NCBI GenBank assembly: GCA_030077755.1
Contig: JAQJZZ010000020.1
Location: 1,178,001-1,242,000, forward strand
DNA length: 64,000 nucleotides
Source of the DNA: Filosporella fistucella
Lineage: Eukaryota > Ascomycota > Leotiomycetes > Helotiales
Direction: 5' to 3'
Shown here piece after piece: positions 26,558 to 37,770 of the stretch. The notes below the pieces were generated by a model. The model ran no database searches. It was not told the DNA's origin and saw nothing but the letters and a program-made list of their open reading frames with translations. The translations under genes and the position numbers were made by a program. Every line of letters begins with the position of its first letter. Position 1 is the stretch's first letter.

Positions 26558-26581
26558 ATGGCATCGTCATCTGCCACCCCA
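26558..26581 (+). other. Possible alternative first exon of the Tctex-1 gene
   Basis: An ATG at 26558 opens MASSSATP and is followed at 26582 by a strong donor (GTAAGC). The acceptor at 26726-26727 with the branch point TACTAAT would join it in frame to the codons for ACQSALGG. This would remove the IRDLLIATQ codons of the main model. Confidence 0.4.
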
Positions 26582-26670
26582 GTAAGCTCGTCTTCTAGCT
26601 TTGCAGATGGCCTCGAAACTGACAATCCCCTCATAGCCCATTTCATACACACGACTAAAGCAAATCGCAA

Positions 26671-27228
26671 ATGATGTATGGCCTCAGCCCATCTACATCC
26701 ATTAGAGATTTACTAATTGCGACGCAGGCTTGTCAGAGTGCTCTAGGAGGCGCAGAGTTCTATGAGCATTCGAAGACAGAGACGTGGAATACCACCATCA
26801 TTGTTTGTTTACTCATATCTTCACTTGACAATGGATACAATTCCTGACACAAACAATCGTAGAACTCCATCTTGCGCTCTCTTATTTCTGAATCGTCCCC
26901 AACAGGCGGAACTCCGGCATTCAAATACGCCATCAATAGCACCATCATCCAGCACCTCGTCCCAACGTCGTCTTTGAACCGTGCCAAGGCAACACAGGAG
27001 AGTTCGTTATCCAAAAGCGAGAAAGCCGATGCTACAATCTCAACAAGCGATACAAAGGGTGAAGCAACAGGAACGGATGGAAAGCCTCATGTTGGTAGAA
27101 GGGGAATGCACAGTGCGACTGGCGCATACTGGAACGAGAAGACAGACGGGATGTGGAGCTTCAAATATGAGGGAGGAGAGAGTAAAGGCCTGGATGTTGT
27201 GATTAGTGTGATCTGGATTGCGATATAG
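26671..27228 (+). CDS. Dynein light chain, Tctex-1 family
   Basis: Two exons (26671-26802, 26863-27228; 60-bp intron with a CTGAC branch point) give 165 residues. The N-terminal helices read IRDLLIATQACQSALGG and KTETWNTTIINSILRSLI, the latter made by the splice. Exon 2 contains FKYAINSTIIQHLVP, a Ser/Thr/Lys-rich insertion that is usual in fungi, then HVGRRGMHSATGAYW and DGMWSFKYEGG, ending VVISVIWIAI. These are the strands of the Tctex-1 dimer that links cargo and intermediate chains in cytoplasmic dynein. The 5' end is uncertain: the model starts at the ATG at 26671, but a spliced start at 26558 is also possible. Confidence 0.85.
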
Positions 27229-28055
27229 GCACGATATTCCTCCATCCGGTGTACAGAGTAAGCCAACAAGCATTGCATTGCGGGGTAACATTGGGAGTAG
27301 CCTTGGAGTGGACATGGTAATTTCCCATTCCATTCAGCATGTCAGTCAGGTGTACAACATATTGACAAATGTCGATATGCATCTGCGCCTAATGATCTGT
27401 GAGAGTTCCGCGGAATCATTAGAACCTCTTGGTTGTCATTTCAGGAGTTTCGCGGGGGGTCCTGGGCAGTAGTTTGTATGTTGGTTGTATCTTTTGATTT
27501 CTCGTTGCAGGCAGAATCAGTTTGTGTTACTCGATCCTTGGGTCTGTGAGTGATTTATTCCCTACAAATCTTCGTGAACATTAATTGCCATGCCGGGGCG
27601 GACTACCTACTGGAGTTGAGCTTTTGTTTGGCAGTTGAGGTTTCCGAGTATAAGCGCACCTGTACAACACGACATCAAGTGACTCGCGAATTTTCCCACC
27701 ATCCATCTCCTGATAGCAGCACAACTCCGGGTCAGACAACAGGCGGAGGCGCTCTTCGCCATCACAACGCATCGGGTTCTGCAGGGTATTTTCCAATTTT
27801 GCCGGAAACACTCCACGCCACTACTTGGGGGGTACTTCGGGATTGCAGAACCGTGGATGGCATTTTTATCAGGCGGTGAATCGCGACCCACATTTCAGCC
27901 CAGACTAAAGAGCAGAACACCTTCAACTTTTCAAGATCCATCAACACCGACACAACTTGTCTCGATAACAACTTCAAAATACCTCCGGGCCTCCACCCAA
28001 ATTCGTCACACAAACCTTTGACCCCGCTACACAACACCGACTAGTAACCTCCACC
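27229..28055. other. Intergenic between the Tctex-1 and F-box genes
   Basis: About 830 bp, both neighbours on the plus strand. It contains the promoter of the F-box gene; the last 150 bp before its ATG are C- and A-rich. No gene seen. Confidence 0.5.
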
Positions 28056-28934
28056 ATGTCTCTCCTGTAAGTCTTTGTTGTACATGCAGCCAATTCCCAA
28101 GTTACATGCTGACCACGTCCCAGCTATCTTGACTCAGAAGTGCTCCAGAAAATAGTTCAAGAGCTGGATGCCGCGAGCGCTTCATCTCTTGCTTACACCT
28201 GCTCACGACTCGCCAATCTATGTGTCAGCATTCGCGGTAGCGACAGCTTCTCCTCTCGATACCAGCGACCATCTTCGACTCTTCAAATGGTCACGGGATC
28301 TGCCAGCAACTCGATTCCCACTGTCACTTTCTCGGCTTCAACCGCCTCTTCCCCAGGTGCTTCTGAGGACGAATCTCGTGGTAGTACGGATACCGACATG
28401 ACTTCATCCCCCGAAGAAGAGGAATGGGAGTTCGAGCTCACCTCAGACATCATAAAGCGTCTCTCTGCGCTTCCCAGCCGCAACCACGGCGCCACTCTGT
28501 CTACCCTACCCACCGAGCTGCAACTGGAAATCTTCGGCTATCTTGACAAAATTGATTCATGCTGTCTTGGCCTTGCCTCTCCAAACCTCTACGTTGTCTT
28601 CCGCGCCATTCATGGTACAAAGATGTCCCTTTCCACCCGTCGTATTGGACCAAATTCTCTCGAGTCGGCATGGGAGGTCGTTGGCAAGCAAGAATGCAAG
28701 CAGTGCGGTGTCTATCGATGCGAACTTCACCAACACATCAAGTCTTGGATGCCAAAGGAGTTGGAGTACTGCGCCATGAAGCAAAATTTCGGTCTGCCAG
28801 CTCGCAACAGCCCCCACGCTTCGTGCTACAGAGGCAAGCCATCGAAGCCTAGACGCTGCGGCCGACACCCCTTGAGAACAACCTCTGTTCATCAAGACGA
28901 TCCATCCTACAGCATTCCCAGCGTTGCTCGTTAA
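28056..28934 (+). CDS. F-box-like protein with two F-box-type segments
   Basis: A first exon of only 11 bp (28056-28066) joins exon 2 (28124-28934) to give 273 residues. The splice yields MSLLYLDSEVLQKIVQEL followed by ASASSLAYTCSRLANLC, which itself resembles an F-box. A Ser/Thr and acidic linker (about 60-135) precedes a clearer F-box, LSTLPTELQLEIFGYLDKID, then CCLGLASPNLYVVF. Downstream, CKQCGVYRCELHQHIKSW has a cysteine/histidine pattern common in fungal F-box-like proteins. The C-terminus is basic. F-box proteins bind Skp1 and select substrates for SCF ubiquitin ligases; the substrate here is unknown. Another F-box-like gene lies 1.3 kb downstream in convergent orientation. Confidence 0.72.
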
Positions 28935-30260
28935 GCATTTAAAGATCACGTGGAGTTAGAAGTTTAGAAGTTCAGATGAGCATTATTCAAGGGACTGTTT
29001 TAGCGTGGAGACGTACATATGAAACCTGGAAGGAATGTTGATCCGGCAGAGAAAATACAACAACGCATTACGAATATGGAAATGATTGGCTTGAGCGAGC
29101 ATTAGCGACGGGATAGACTGATGTGCATTTGAGGTCTAACATGACTCGATATGCATAATGGCGTTCCTGTGGGTTTTTTCGCCACACAAGAAAGATTTTT
29201 TCTTGGCTGGTTATGGATTTCGGCGCTTGGGGATGAATACAATGGCACTTTTATGAATGGGTTTTCGAGCATGGCATGGATTTATATTCTATTGGATCGT
29301 AGCATGAGATACCTTAGAATAATTGAATTCGCTGATTAGAGCTGTATCTATCTTTTGCGTGCTTTCTAGTGCATCTGGTGCATTATCGATTGAAAGGTAC
29401 ATCGCTGTTGATCGCATTGCTCTTGTTAGCTGCAAGTCGCATGTCAGTTAATAATCAAGCAAACCGTCAGATGTTGAACATCAACATGATGTAAGGGTGA
29501 GGTCCGTACCTAAATATCCTTGACGACGACAGGTATCATTCTTCCTATAAATCATGACATTGGGGCTTAAGTGGGCACACTCCACTACTCATTATTGCAT
29601 ATTCATCTGCTTCATAACAGATCATTATTTCCTGATAGTGCTTCGGGACTCCTTTGCAGTTTTCGTCCTAGATCTTGGCAAGTCTAGGCGAGCATCATTC
29701 TCGTATGTAAGTAAGTACTGGCTGGCGTGATGCATGCATAATTTTTCCTATCAGCCGCATTTTTTGTGCTGTCACCGGGAACTTTTGTGTCAGCTTGCTT
29801 ACTTAATGAACTGTCAAAGTCGGGGCAATTGTGGATCATATGATTTCTCTGACAACCTGCTTCGTCCTGCTTCAACGTTGATAGTACACTATACAATGCG
29901 ACGATGGGTAAATATTTTTATGTTGCATTCCAATCTTAGTTGACTTCAGCAGTCGCTGTTGTAATGTGCTTTCGAGATTATTCTGTGTAGGGTGACCCTC
30001 ATTTGATTTCACATGTTACACTTGGTTTTGAATGTAGTTTTCGATTCAATTGCTATGATTTTGTTCCATCCTACAATTTAGACTCAATCAAACGCACATC
30101 ATACTCATCGCAACTCCCCTTTTTATATCATACAATTCCCTAAGAGTCCAAACGATTTTCATTTGCGCCTCCTTTCTCAAACCTCAAAAACCTCCAAATA
30201 CAACCTTGCTTCAATGAAGTTAAAATAAACCAACAGCATTCCAATCTTCCTCTCACACTC
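28935..30260. other. AT-rich intergenic region between convergent F-box-like genes
   Basis: About 1.3 kb between two stop codons. AT-rich, with only short frames and no recognised element. Confidence 0.5.
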
Positions 30261-31214
30261 CTAGATATTTAGTCGCTCGAACACTTCTGTCCACGACTCG
30301 AACGGTCTGCCCCACTTATCTACCCCGTGTTGCGATTCGTGAATAACCCAATATTCTTCATCATCTGATTTAAGAACAACACTCTTCACGCCTGTGCTCA
30401 CTCCAAGGCTCGCCCAATCTTCCTGTTCAAACGCGTTGCCTCTTTCAAATACTTCAAAACGATCCTTCAAATAAATCATGATAGCTTTGACTCTGCATCT
30501 TCTGCATCGCTCCAAGTACCAATCAGTATCAAATCCAAGCTCCTTGGTTTGATGGTGGTGCTTCACGAGCATGGTTTCTTCGAATTCACAACCATCATAA
30601 GCGTTCCTTGGCTTATATTTCTCACATGTGCCGCAATAATGCAAGTTTGCCCAGAGCCATTGCTCATCTTTTAGTAGCTCTCCCAAGGATCTCTGCCAGA
30701 CGATATCAGTGCAATTCCTAAGGCATGCCCATTCATACCAGCCAAAAATCATTTGGCCATCAGCACTGATCTGCATGTTGAAATTGAAAGGACGTGACTT
30801 GATAGGGTAGTGAGATACGCCATCATGAAATTGGTCCTGGCAGTTGTGGAATGACTGCCAAAACCTTCTTGCAGTCAATCCAAAACACATTTGAGAGACA
30901 GGGTCAAGAAATTCTGTCCATAGTGTCTCCATGATCTTGTCGATAACTTCATTGGGCAGAGAGTGAAACAACAGCTGCCAGTCCTCTCGTCTAACCAGTA
31001 CATCTGCTTTCTCTGTGATCCTGGGCCTCAAAGGTTAGTGGATGTGAACAAGTCTATTGAGGTGAGTGACTCACTCGGAAGTGGTGGTGCTGCCTAATAC
31101 TTCCAAAGTCTGTGCAACAGTGTCCGAATCTGTCTCGGCGAGGCTTGTAGAATCGGCAAACATCTGCCCTTCAGGCTTCTCGCTTCTAGCCATCAATGCC
31201 CTTTTTGGAAACAT
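30261..31214 (-). CDS. F-box-like protein of unknown function
   Basis: Two exons (31075-31214, 30261-31026; 48-bp intron) give about 302 residues from the ATG at 31214; an ATG at 31193 is also possible. A Ser/Thr-rich N-terminus leads into WQLLFHSLPNEVIDKIMETLW, which fits an F-box start, and MCFGLTARRFWQSF completes it. The middle contains HYCGTCEKYKPRNAY and ERCRRCRVKAIMIYLKDRFE, two CxxC pairs that could bind zinc. The C-terminus is Trp- and acid-rich. The arrangement (F-box, then a CGxC motif, then a mixed domain) is common among lineage-expanded ascomycete F-box-like proteins. The splice GA|G restores an open frame across the junction. Partners and substrates cannot be inferred. Confidence 0.65.
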
Positions 31215-32724
31215 GTTGGAACCCGTACACACAAATTGAACTGACCTATTCTCTCTTGTCGTCTTCTGATTTGGTTCGCCGCGCACTCGTCCACAAAGGT
31301 CGGAAACTTTAGGACAAAAATAGCGGCGCGATCAGCAATTTGGAGGACTTGCGCTTATTTTATCTTCTTGGAAAATATAAAACAACGTGAATCTTAGCAA
31401 GGTACCAATGTATGGCTGTGAGCTCCAGATTCAGTGAATTTGATGACGCTACCAACGCTCTCTGCTACTGTGCGTGTGAATCCATTCACAGATAGGGCTA
31501 AGGCTCAAAGGCAGCCGCTGGAACTCGCAAGCGTGGGAGATGAACACTTCGAGGACACAAAAACCCTGTAATGACAACTAGAAGTAGTCGCTGACTAGAC
31601 ACTGACTTTTATTGAAAATTTGGTGCTGTAATGTTTGACAGTAATGAGAGAATATAAATCGTTCACGGCGAGCTCGATTGGGGTAGACAATAGGCCCATA
31701 GAAACAAGCATATCAAACACATAGTTCTGAGATACGCCCTATCAACGGCGACTCCTCCCTTGACAATCTCAAGGTACAAAAGGAAATCAAACCTGATTGG
31801 CTCATAAACATGCTCTTTCCGATGTCTTGCTGATGACTGGCCTCGGTGGTATTCCGCTTGAACAAGTATGTTCTGATGAAGATCCACATTATCAGATAGA
31901 CTGTGCCACATCATTATTCTGTTCATCCTTCGAAAGGGGGCCAGAAGCTGACTTGCCATCATTGGCATATATGTACTTTGTATAATGTTGAAGTCACCCA
32001 CGCAATTATTTTCCTAGAGAACACCGCTGGACTGATAACTGTGGGCAAATCATGCTTGTTCTGATCGTTTTTCAAAGCGAGTGAGAATGATCATCTGTTG
32101 CAGAAAGTGGGAAGGCGCTCCTAAATCTGACGCCGGCATCCAGAGTAAGCTGTCCTCACCGTAAAGGAACTGGCTCTCCAGCTTTGCGCCGGGCAGGTTT
32201 TTGTCAATCATATTGCCTATCATTTATCGAGGGTAGTAGATGATATCTAAATTTAGTAATACTTGTCTATGCGAAGAGAAAGATTATAATTTGGTATATG
32301 TGAGGAAAACAACATCAGCAGTTGCTACTAGCCACCGAATGCGAGAAGAGAAAGAGGATGCTGACTTGAATGGTGCATTTTGACATGATGTTATAGATAG
32401 CCCACACTTAATGAAGAAACTTCTACGTTGTATCATTTACCCTCTTACATATAGGAGTGAGAACATAGAAGTAGAAATTTTCATCATCCAGGCAGCTGTT
32501 AAGTGTAGTAGGATAACAAGATGATTATCCGGGAGGCATGCCAGGCTTCGGAAAAACAAGTGTATTGATCTGCCCCCGGAAACATGCAACGTGCAACAGA
32601 TATCAAGTGTAGTCGGACGTTCCATCGTAGCCTTATGGAATTTCAAACAAATTGGTGCGGATAGTTGATCGACCACTGACCGGAAACAAATGGAGCAGTT
32701 GATTTTATGTAGTTCTGGAAAAAT
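31215..32724. other. Intergenic between the F-box-like gene and MPP10
   Basis: About 1.5 kb. The left part is the promoter of the F-box-like gene and the right part the MPP10 3' region. A 112-codon minus-strand frame at 31663-32001 has no family features. Confidence 0.45.
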
Positions 32725-34998
32725 CTACAACTTGAACCCTCCAGCACCGTTAACAGCGGTTCCCTCTCTGACTTTGTTGCCCTCGACATCTCGAATGTCT
32801 CCTTTACTGCCAATGACCTTGACGCCGCCCTTCTTGAGCTCTCCCATAGTTTCACGCTTTTGCTTTGTTTTCTTACTCTCAACTCTCTGGTTGATCTCCT
32901 CACCACCACGTTTCCTAATCCTCTCCTTTTCTCTTCTCCGTCTACGCAATTTTTCTTCTCTTGTCATTTCTTGTCTTGCAACTGGTGCACCACTCTTCGG
33001 CACCACCTCTCCTTTCTGAATCTCAGCCTTATCTTTACCCGCCTTGTATATTTCTTGTGGAGCCAACATACTCTCGCCTCCATTAATGCCACTTGCTGTA
33101 GTTGGTTGAGCATCCTCCATAGTAACAGTTGCCACATCAGAAACAACAGTCAAGCTTGGAGCTGCAGGCTTCGGCTTATAGTGCCAACTACTCAAAGCAT
33201 CCAGTTTGGCACTGACATCTTTCCAAAGAGCCTCGATCTCTTTCTCCTCCTTTCGAATCTTTTCGTCGGCTTTGCTAACGTAGGTATCTGGGTTGCTGTT
33301 CTTGACATGCTCCTCCTCATACAGTTCAGCGAGGCTTTGTTGCGGCTTACTATCATCCAGCTCAAACATTCCTCTACGAGTATTTGACGGGGTACTGAGG
33401 GAGTCTGGACGTCTGCGGATAACTTCATCAAATTCTTGAGCCAGGATACGCCTCTTAATCAGTTCTTCAATACTCTCGCTAATCTCTGCAGTGATTTCAG
33501 GTACAGGTTTACCTGTACGCTCAAAATCAAGATCCTCATCCAGCAAGGAATTCATGGGTCGATCAGCCGCACGAGCTTCTCCCGCCAATGTCCACTCACG
33601 TTTTGCAACAGAAGCAGCCTCCAACCGACGGATTTCCTCAGCAAGCTTGGCTTGTCGTCTCTCATGTGCGGATTTTCTGGACTTCGGATCTGCTGGGTCT
33701 AGATCTGACAAAGCGTCCTCCGAATTATCTTGATCGGACTCATCGTCGAAAAGGTCCCTCCGCACATCAGCCATAGCTCGCTCAATTCCGGCCTCATCCG
33801 CAGGCTCTACGGCTTGAGCCTTACGAGCCTGTCTTGCGAGATAATCTGCTTGGCGTTCTCCTTTACCGGCTTTCCGAGGGGGTGCTTCGAAAAAGTCCTT
33901 ATAGAGAATATCATTTGTGTTATCGCCAGCAGTATCCACACCCTGGTCCATTTCATCATCTTCCTCCCCATCATCACTACCGCCTTCTGCCGTATTCAAA
34001 TCCATATTTCCAAAAGTCGGTCCGTCTTCATCCCCATCGCTGTCATCTTCGCCTTCTCCTTCATCCAGGTCCATTGCTGAAGCACGTCTTGAGCTTGACA
34101 GAACCTGTGATTTAACCGCCATGGGATCGGCGTCCCAATCGATATCTTCTTCGTCGCTTGCTTCGCCGGTGAAAGGGTCGGCGGCAGCGTCCTGCTGTTC
34201 TAGAAATTCCGTTTGCTTATTGAATTCATCGATTGAGAAAAATCCATCATTGAGCCCATTAGGGTCTTCGAGATAGATACCTGTGGGCTCATCCTCCTCC
34301 TCACCATCCAGCTCGTCTTCGTCCAGCCCGTTGAACAAATTCTCATCACCTGAATTCCCAGATAGCTCGGCCTCTAGACCGTCCAAATCTTCCTCTTCAA
34401 CCTCTGAAGAGTCCTCCAATTTATCCTCAGACCTGGCTTCCTCACCTTCATCATTTCCACTGTCAGATCCAATCTCAAAGCCATCCTCATCGAACTTCAA
34501 TAACTCCACTCCACCCTCATTACTTTCGTCGCCCTCGCTGTCTGCTGTGAGCGCACCAAACTCTGCGAGAGCTCTCTGTGCATCCCCTCTCAACGCATCA
34601 ATAACTCTTTTGGCCTGCTCCCAGACTTGCTCGACCTCAAAGCCGTCAGTGTATATCTTCCTGATCTTTAACACCTCTCCCTCCTCGTGTGCCGATTCAC
34701 CTCTCTTGCGCTTCTTCCTCTGCTCCTTTAATCTTCCAGCTTGTTCTTCTCCAAGTCTGCTTGCAAACGCATCTAAAGTTTCTTTTGCAAGTTCTAAGCT
34801 GGCATGTGGTAAGGACAGCGATGGTGCTATGAAAGCGTGTCGGTTTGCTGGGGCGAGTGCTTGGAGGAGTGTAGCCGTGGCAGAGTCGCCATTGGAGCCT
34901 TTGGTTTGTGGAAAAGAAGACTTCGCGACAGGATTAAAAGCAGTCATTGTATGAGACGTGGACGTCATGGAGGAGGATGTGCTGCCAGTGTTGGCCAT
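32725..34998 (-). CDS. MPP10: U3 snoRNP component MPP10
   Basis: One exon of about 757 residues from the ATG at 34998 (MANTGSTSS). The frame is open up to an ATG at 35094, which would add 32 residues. An N-terminal conserved block contains VLKIRKIYTDGFEVEQVWEQ. Long acidic stretches (DSEGDESNEGG, SEDKLEDSSEVEEEDLDGLE, DEDELDGEEEDEPTG) alternate with conserved blocks such as YLEDPNGLNDGFFSIDEFN and YKDFFEAPPRKAGKGERQ. The C-terminal part has PKSRKSAHERRQAKLAEEI, WTLAGEARAADRPMNSLL, and the basic MTREEKLRRRRREKERIRK. This is the layout of Mpp10, which with Imp3 and Imp4 holds U3 snoRNA on pre-18S rRNA in the nucleolar SSU processome. Its long promoter region is shared with the SPX gene. Confidence 0.92.
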   Translation of the reverse strand: MANTGSTSSSMTSTSHTMTAFNPVAKSSFPQTKGSNGDSATATLLQALAPANRHAFIAPSLSLPHASLELAKETLDAFASRLGEEQAGRLKEQRKKRKRGESAHEEGEVLKIRKIYTDGFEVEQVWEQAKRVIDALRGDAQRALAEFGALTADSEGDESNEGGVELLKFDEDGFEIGSDSGNDEGEEARSEDKLEDSSEVEEEDLDGLEAELSGNSGDENLFNGLDEDELDGEEEDEPTGIYLEDPNGLNDGFFSIDEFNKQTEFLEQQDAAADPFTGEASDEEDIDWDADPMAVKSQVLSSSRRASAMDLDEGEGEDDSDGDEDGPTFGNMDLNTAEGGSDDGEEDDEMDQGVDTAGDNTNDILYKDFFEAPPRKAGKGERQADYLARQARKAQAVEPADEAGIERAMADVRRDLFDDESDQDNSEDALSDLDPADPKSRKSAHERRQAKLAEEIRRLEAASVAKREWTLAGEARAADRPMNSLLDEDLDFERTGKPVPEITAEISESIEELIKRRILAQEFDEVIRRRPDSLSTPSNTRRGMFELDDSKPQQSLAELYEEEHVKNSNPDTYVSKADEKIRKEEKEIEALWKDVSAKLDALSSWHYKPKPAAPSLTVVSDVATVTMEDAQPTTASGINGGESMLAPQEIYKAGKDKAEIQKGEVVPKSGAPVARQEMTREEKLRRRRREKERIRKRGGEEINQRVESKKTKQKRETMGELKKGGVKVIGSKGDIRDVEGNKVREGTAVNGAGGFKL

Positions 34999-36930
34999 AT
35001 TGCTAGTTCGATTGAATCTCGAACGCTCGTACATTGGAACATTTGAGATTTTTTTCTGATAAGGTTTTAGCGCGACTTTTCTCGCTATCATCACGGGGAT
35101 GCTACCCCCACCATGGGCACCCCCATTAATTTCAGTTGATTAACTTGAGGAGTAGCCTCCTAATTTTGGTTCTATTTGACCATACCGAGGCATCATGTTG
35201 ACGTCCTTTCTTGGGGTTTCAGGTTTATCAAGCACTCTTGTCTCGCCAGGCTCCAAGTACAGTATAGGATAACTTTATGGATTATCATGCTCATTAACTC
35301 GCCCTTTTTGGGATTCGTCAGAAACATCCCAATTTAAAAACACAGGTGAAATTAACAAGTACATGAATACCTCTAGAAGGTCATTGTAGCATCTATAACC
35401 AAATTCTGAACTGTTAAAGATATGCAAGTTTACTAGTAGACAAATATCTAGCCTCTAAAGAGACTTACTCCGTGTTAGGGGTATTTGATTTATGAAAGGT
35501 AAACCTATAGGAAGCCGGCTAGTTAAACTGTAGTATGTTGTATGGAGTGGAGAGAATTGTGATTGCCTTCGTGCCTTTAGCTCATGCGTTTCTAGACATC
35601 CTGTTCTGTTCTCACCACAGAATCGCCAATCTTGTTTGTCCATTTTTTGATAATCATACCGTGGCACAATCTTGTTGATGGTGGCCGCTTTTATCCGGAC
35701 TTTAAATATTCCTCTCCAAATGTTCATCCAGATGTCTGTCTCTTTGCAATCTTACTTATCTGCTTTCCCGATGGTAACACGATAACACCCAGAAGCAAGT
35801 TCCCACAGTTCCAAAAGCAAAACATTCACGCAGTATGCTCGCCACTATTGGTGCATGGTCCGTATCCGCTACTGTACTTTGAGGGTAGCTGTACGCATGT
35901 CACAATCTCAAACACTGATAGGCGTTCTGTTCAGCAGCAAAGAGTATTTATTATTAGCTTTTTAAGTGGCTAATCGATCTACATCAAGATCTTGTGCTCG
36001 CATGACAACTTGCCAAATTGAGGTTAGTTGGTGAACGTGTAGCCCTCCACGCATGCTAGAGTGAGACAAACAGTCGAGACAGTGGCACGGCAGAAGATAA
36101 CGGTTCCAGTACTGTACTGTACGAAATTTTAACCTCAACATTCTCGGATTTCTCACAGAGGTATCACTCGGTACACTGGCACTGACAGGACTGGATGGAG
36201 GAGTTCAGAAACTAAGAGATGACGAACACGAATCTAACAAGTGCCGGCGTTCCTGGCCATACTTTACGGGAATTTCCTAGTCTAATTACAGCCCATTTAA
36301 AGTCAGGTAAGAAGTACGGGGGAGCGACCGAGAAGCCAGCTGCTCTGGGTCCGGATTCCTTCAAGGGGAACTGGTTTCAACGCAGTCCAACGATCAGAGA
36401 TTAGCAGTGCAGTTCCTTTTTTTCTCGTGGACCGGCCAGCCTAACTCAGGGCAGGGGGCTTTCAAAATGTTGGACTCATCCAAGCCTCCTCTCCCATTGA
36501 CCAACAGCGGAACTTGCTTTAGAGCACGGCATCTGCATATAGGTAATTATTCTAACATTGCGAGTCGAGGCAGTATCATAATAGAATCAACCGATTATCG
36601 GAAGACGATTGCATATTCACGGGCTGAGTTGCATTCTGCACGCTGTGACTGGCCTGAGCATGGACATGAGCATGAGCCTGGACCGAGTGGACTGGCTTCT
36701 GATTGACCTACAATACTGCCTTCCATCATGGTTGATACGGGATGTGCTGCTATTGATTGAAAGGTAACATGGGGATGGGCACCTTACCCAACGTACCTAG
36801 TTCAAAGTACTCTGTATAAAATGTGGTGTAACTGGGTAACGAGTAGCGAGTAAGTGACTGTGTGCTGATGAATTGACCTTGAAGGTACCTATGATTTGTT
36901 GTCGACTCCCAACCCCGCAGACAGGAAGAT

Positions 36931-36965
36931 AATACCTACCTAGGTACCTACCCTACTTCTACCTC
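36931..36965 (+). repeat. TACCT-rich tract
   Basis: Clustered imperfect TACCTACC and GGTACCTACCC units, upstream of the SPX gene. Confidence 0.6.
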
Positions 36966-37395
36966 ACCCTCTTATTACTTACTGTATTGCGGTTCATGTG
37001 CATTCGTCGGAGGAGAGCTAGGTTACTAACACACACAAGAGATGAGATGCAACAATGAAATATGGAAAGTAGAATGATTCTTGTTTCGAACACCTCCCGC
37101 CTACCTTACCTCACAATAGTTCCAGTGAGAAATAGAGACCGCTTTAGCAGATGAGAGACAGCACTTCGCTATTTCCCCTGGTTGGAGTGGAAAGGATAAA
37201 GGTCAATAGTCTCCAGTCCGGTCTGCCCCTACTACATTATCCGGCTGGGCTCTAGAACGGTTCCTCACGCAATCTGGTGCTAGGATCTCTTGACAAGACT
37301 TCTATTAATCCAAATATCTCTCCCCCTGACACCGCTCGAAAAGCATTCCGTTTGTGCTGAGCAAAGTAGAAGACTGTACCGGCAATGTTCTCTTG

Positions 37396-37420
37396 TACCT
37401 TACCTACTTACCTACCTACT
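37396..37420 (+). repeat. CTTACCTA/CCTACCTA tract
   Basis: Several consecutive four-base ACCT/ACTT units; a second copy of the motif class seen at 36931. Confidence 0.65.
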
Positions 37421-37725
37421 CTTCACTCCCCCAAGCATAACAAGCTCGCCAGTTTAATAAGGGGGAAATCCGCCGTTCATCTGGCCTATTGTTCCTTGCT
37501 AACCTTCGTATCATGTCTACTACATCACCACACATACAAATGTAATTATCAGCAAAATATTACATCACCTCATACTGCCTACTACCTACACCCGGAGGCC
37601 GAACCACGCACACTTGAAAATTGTGGTATTGTTCTCTTATTTCTGCTTCTTCTCACACACAGCCCCAGTCACTTCCACTTTCACGACAAATATCATAAGG
37701 TACTCGTTACATATTGAGAACATCG

Positions 37726-37770
37726 TATCATATCATATCAAATCCTATCCTATCCTCTCCTCTCCTTCTC
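37726..37770 (+). repeat. ATCATATC and CTATC/CTCTC pyrimidine-rich tract
   Basis: Short direct repeats (TATCA x3, then CCTAT and CCTCT units) about 1.1 kb upstream of the SPX gene start; possibly a core promoter pyrimidine tract. Confidence 0.6.

Noticed and set aside
31663..32001. 112-codon minus-strand frame
   Set aside because: AT-rich composition, Met/Leu-rich, no similarity to known families and no neighbouring exons that splice to it.
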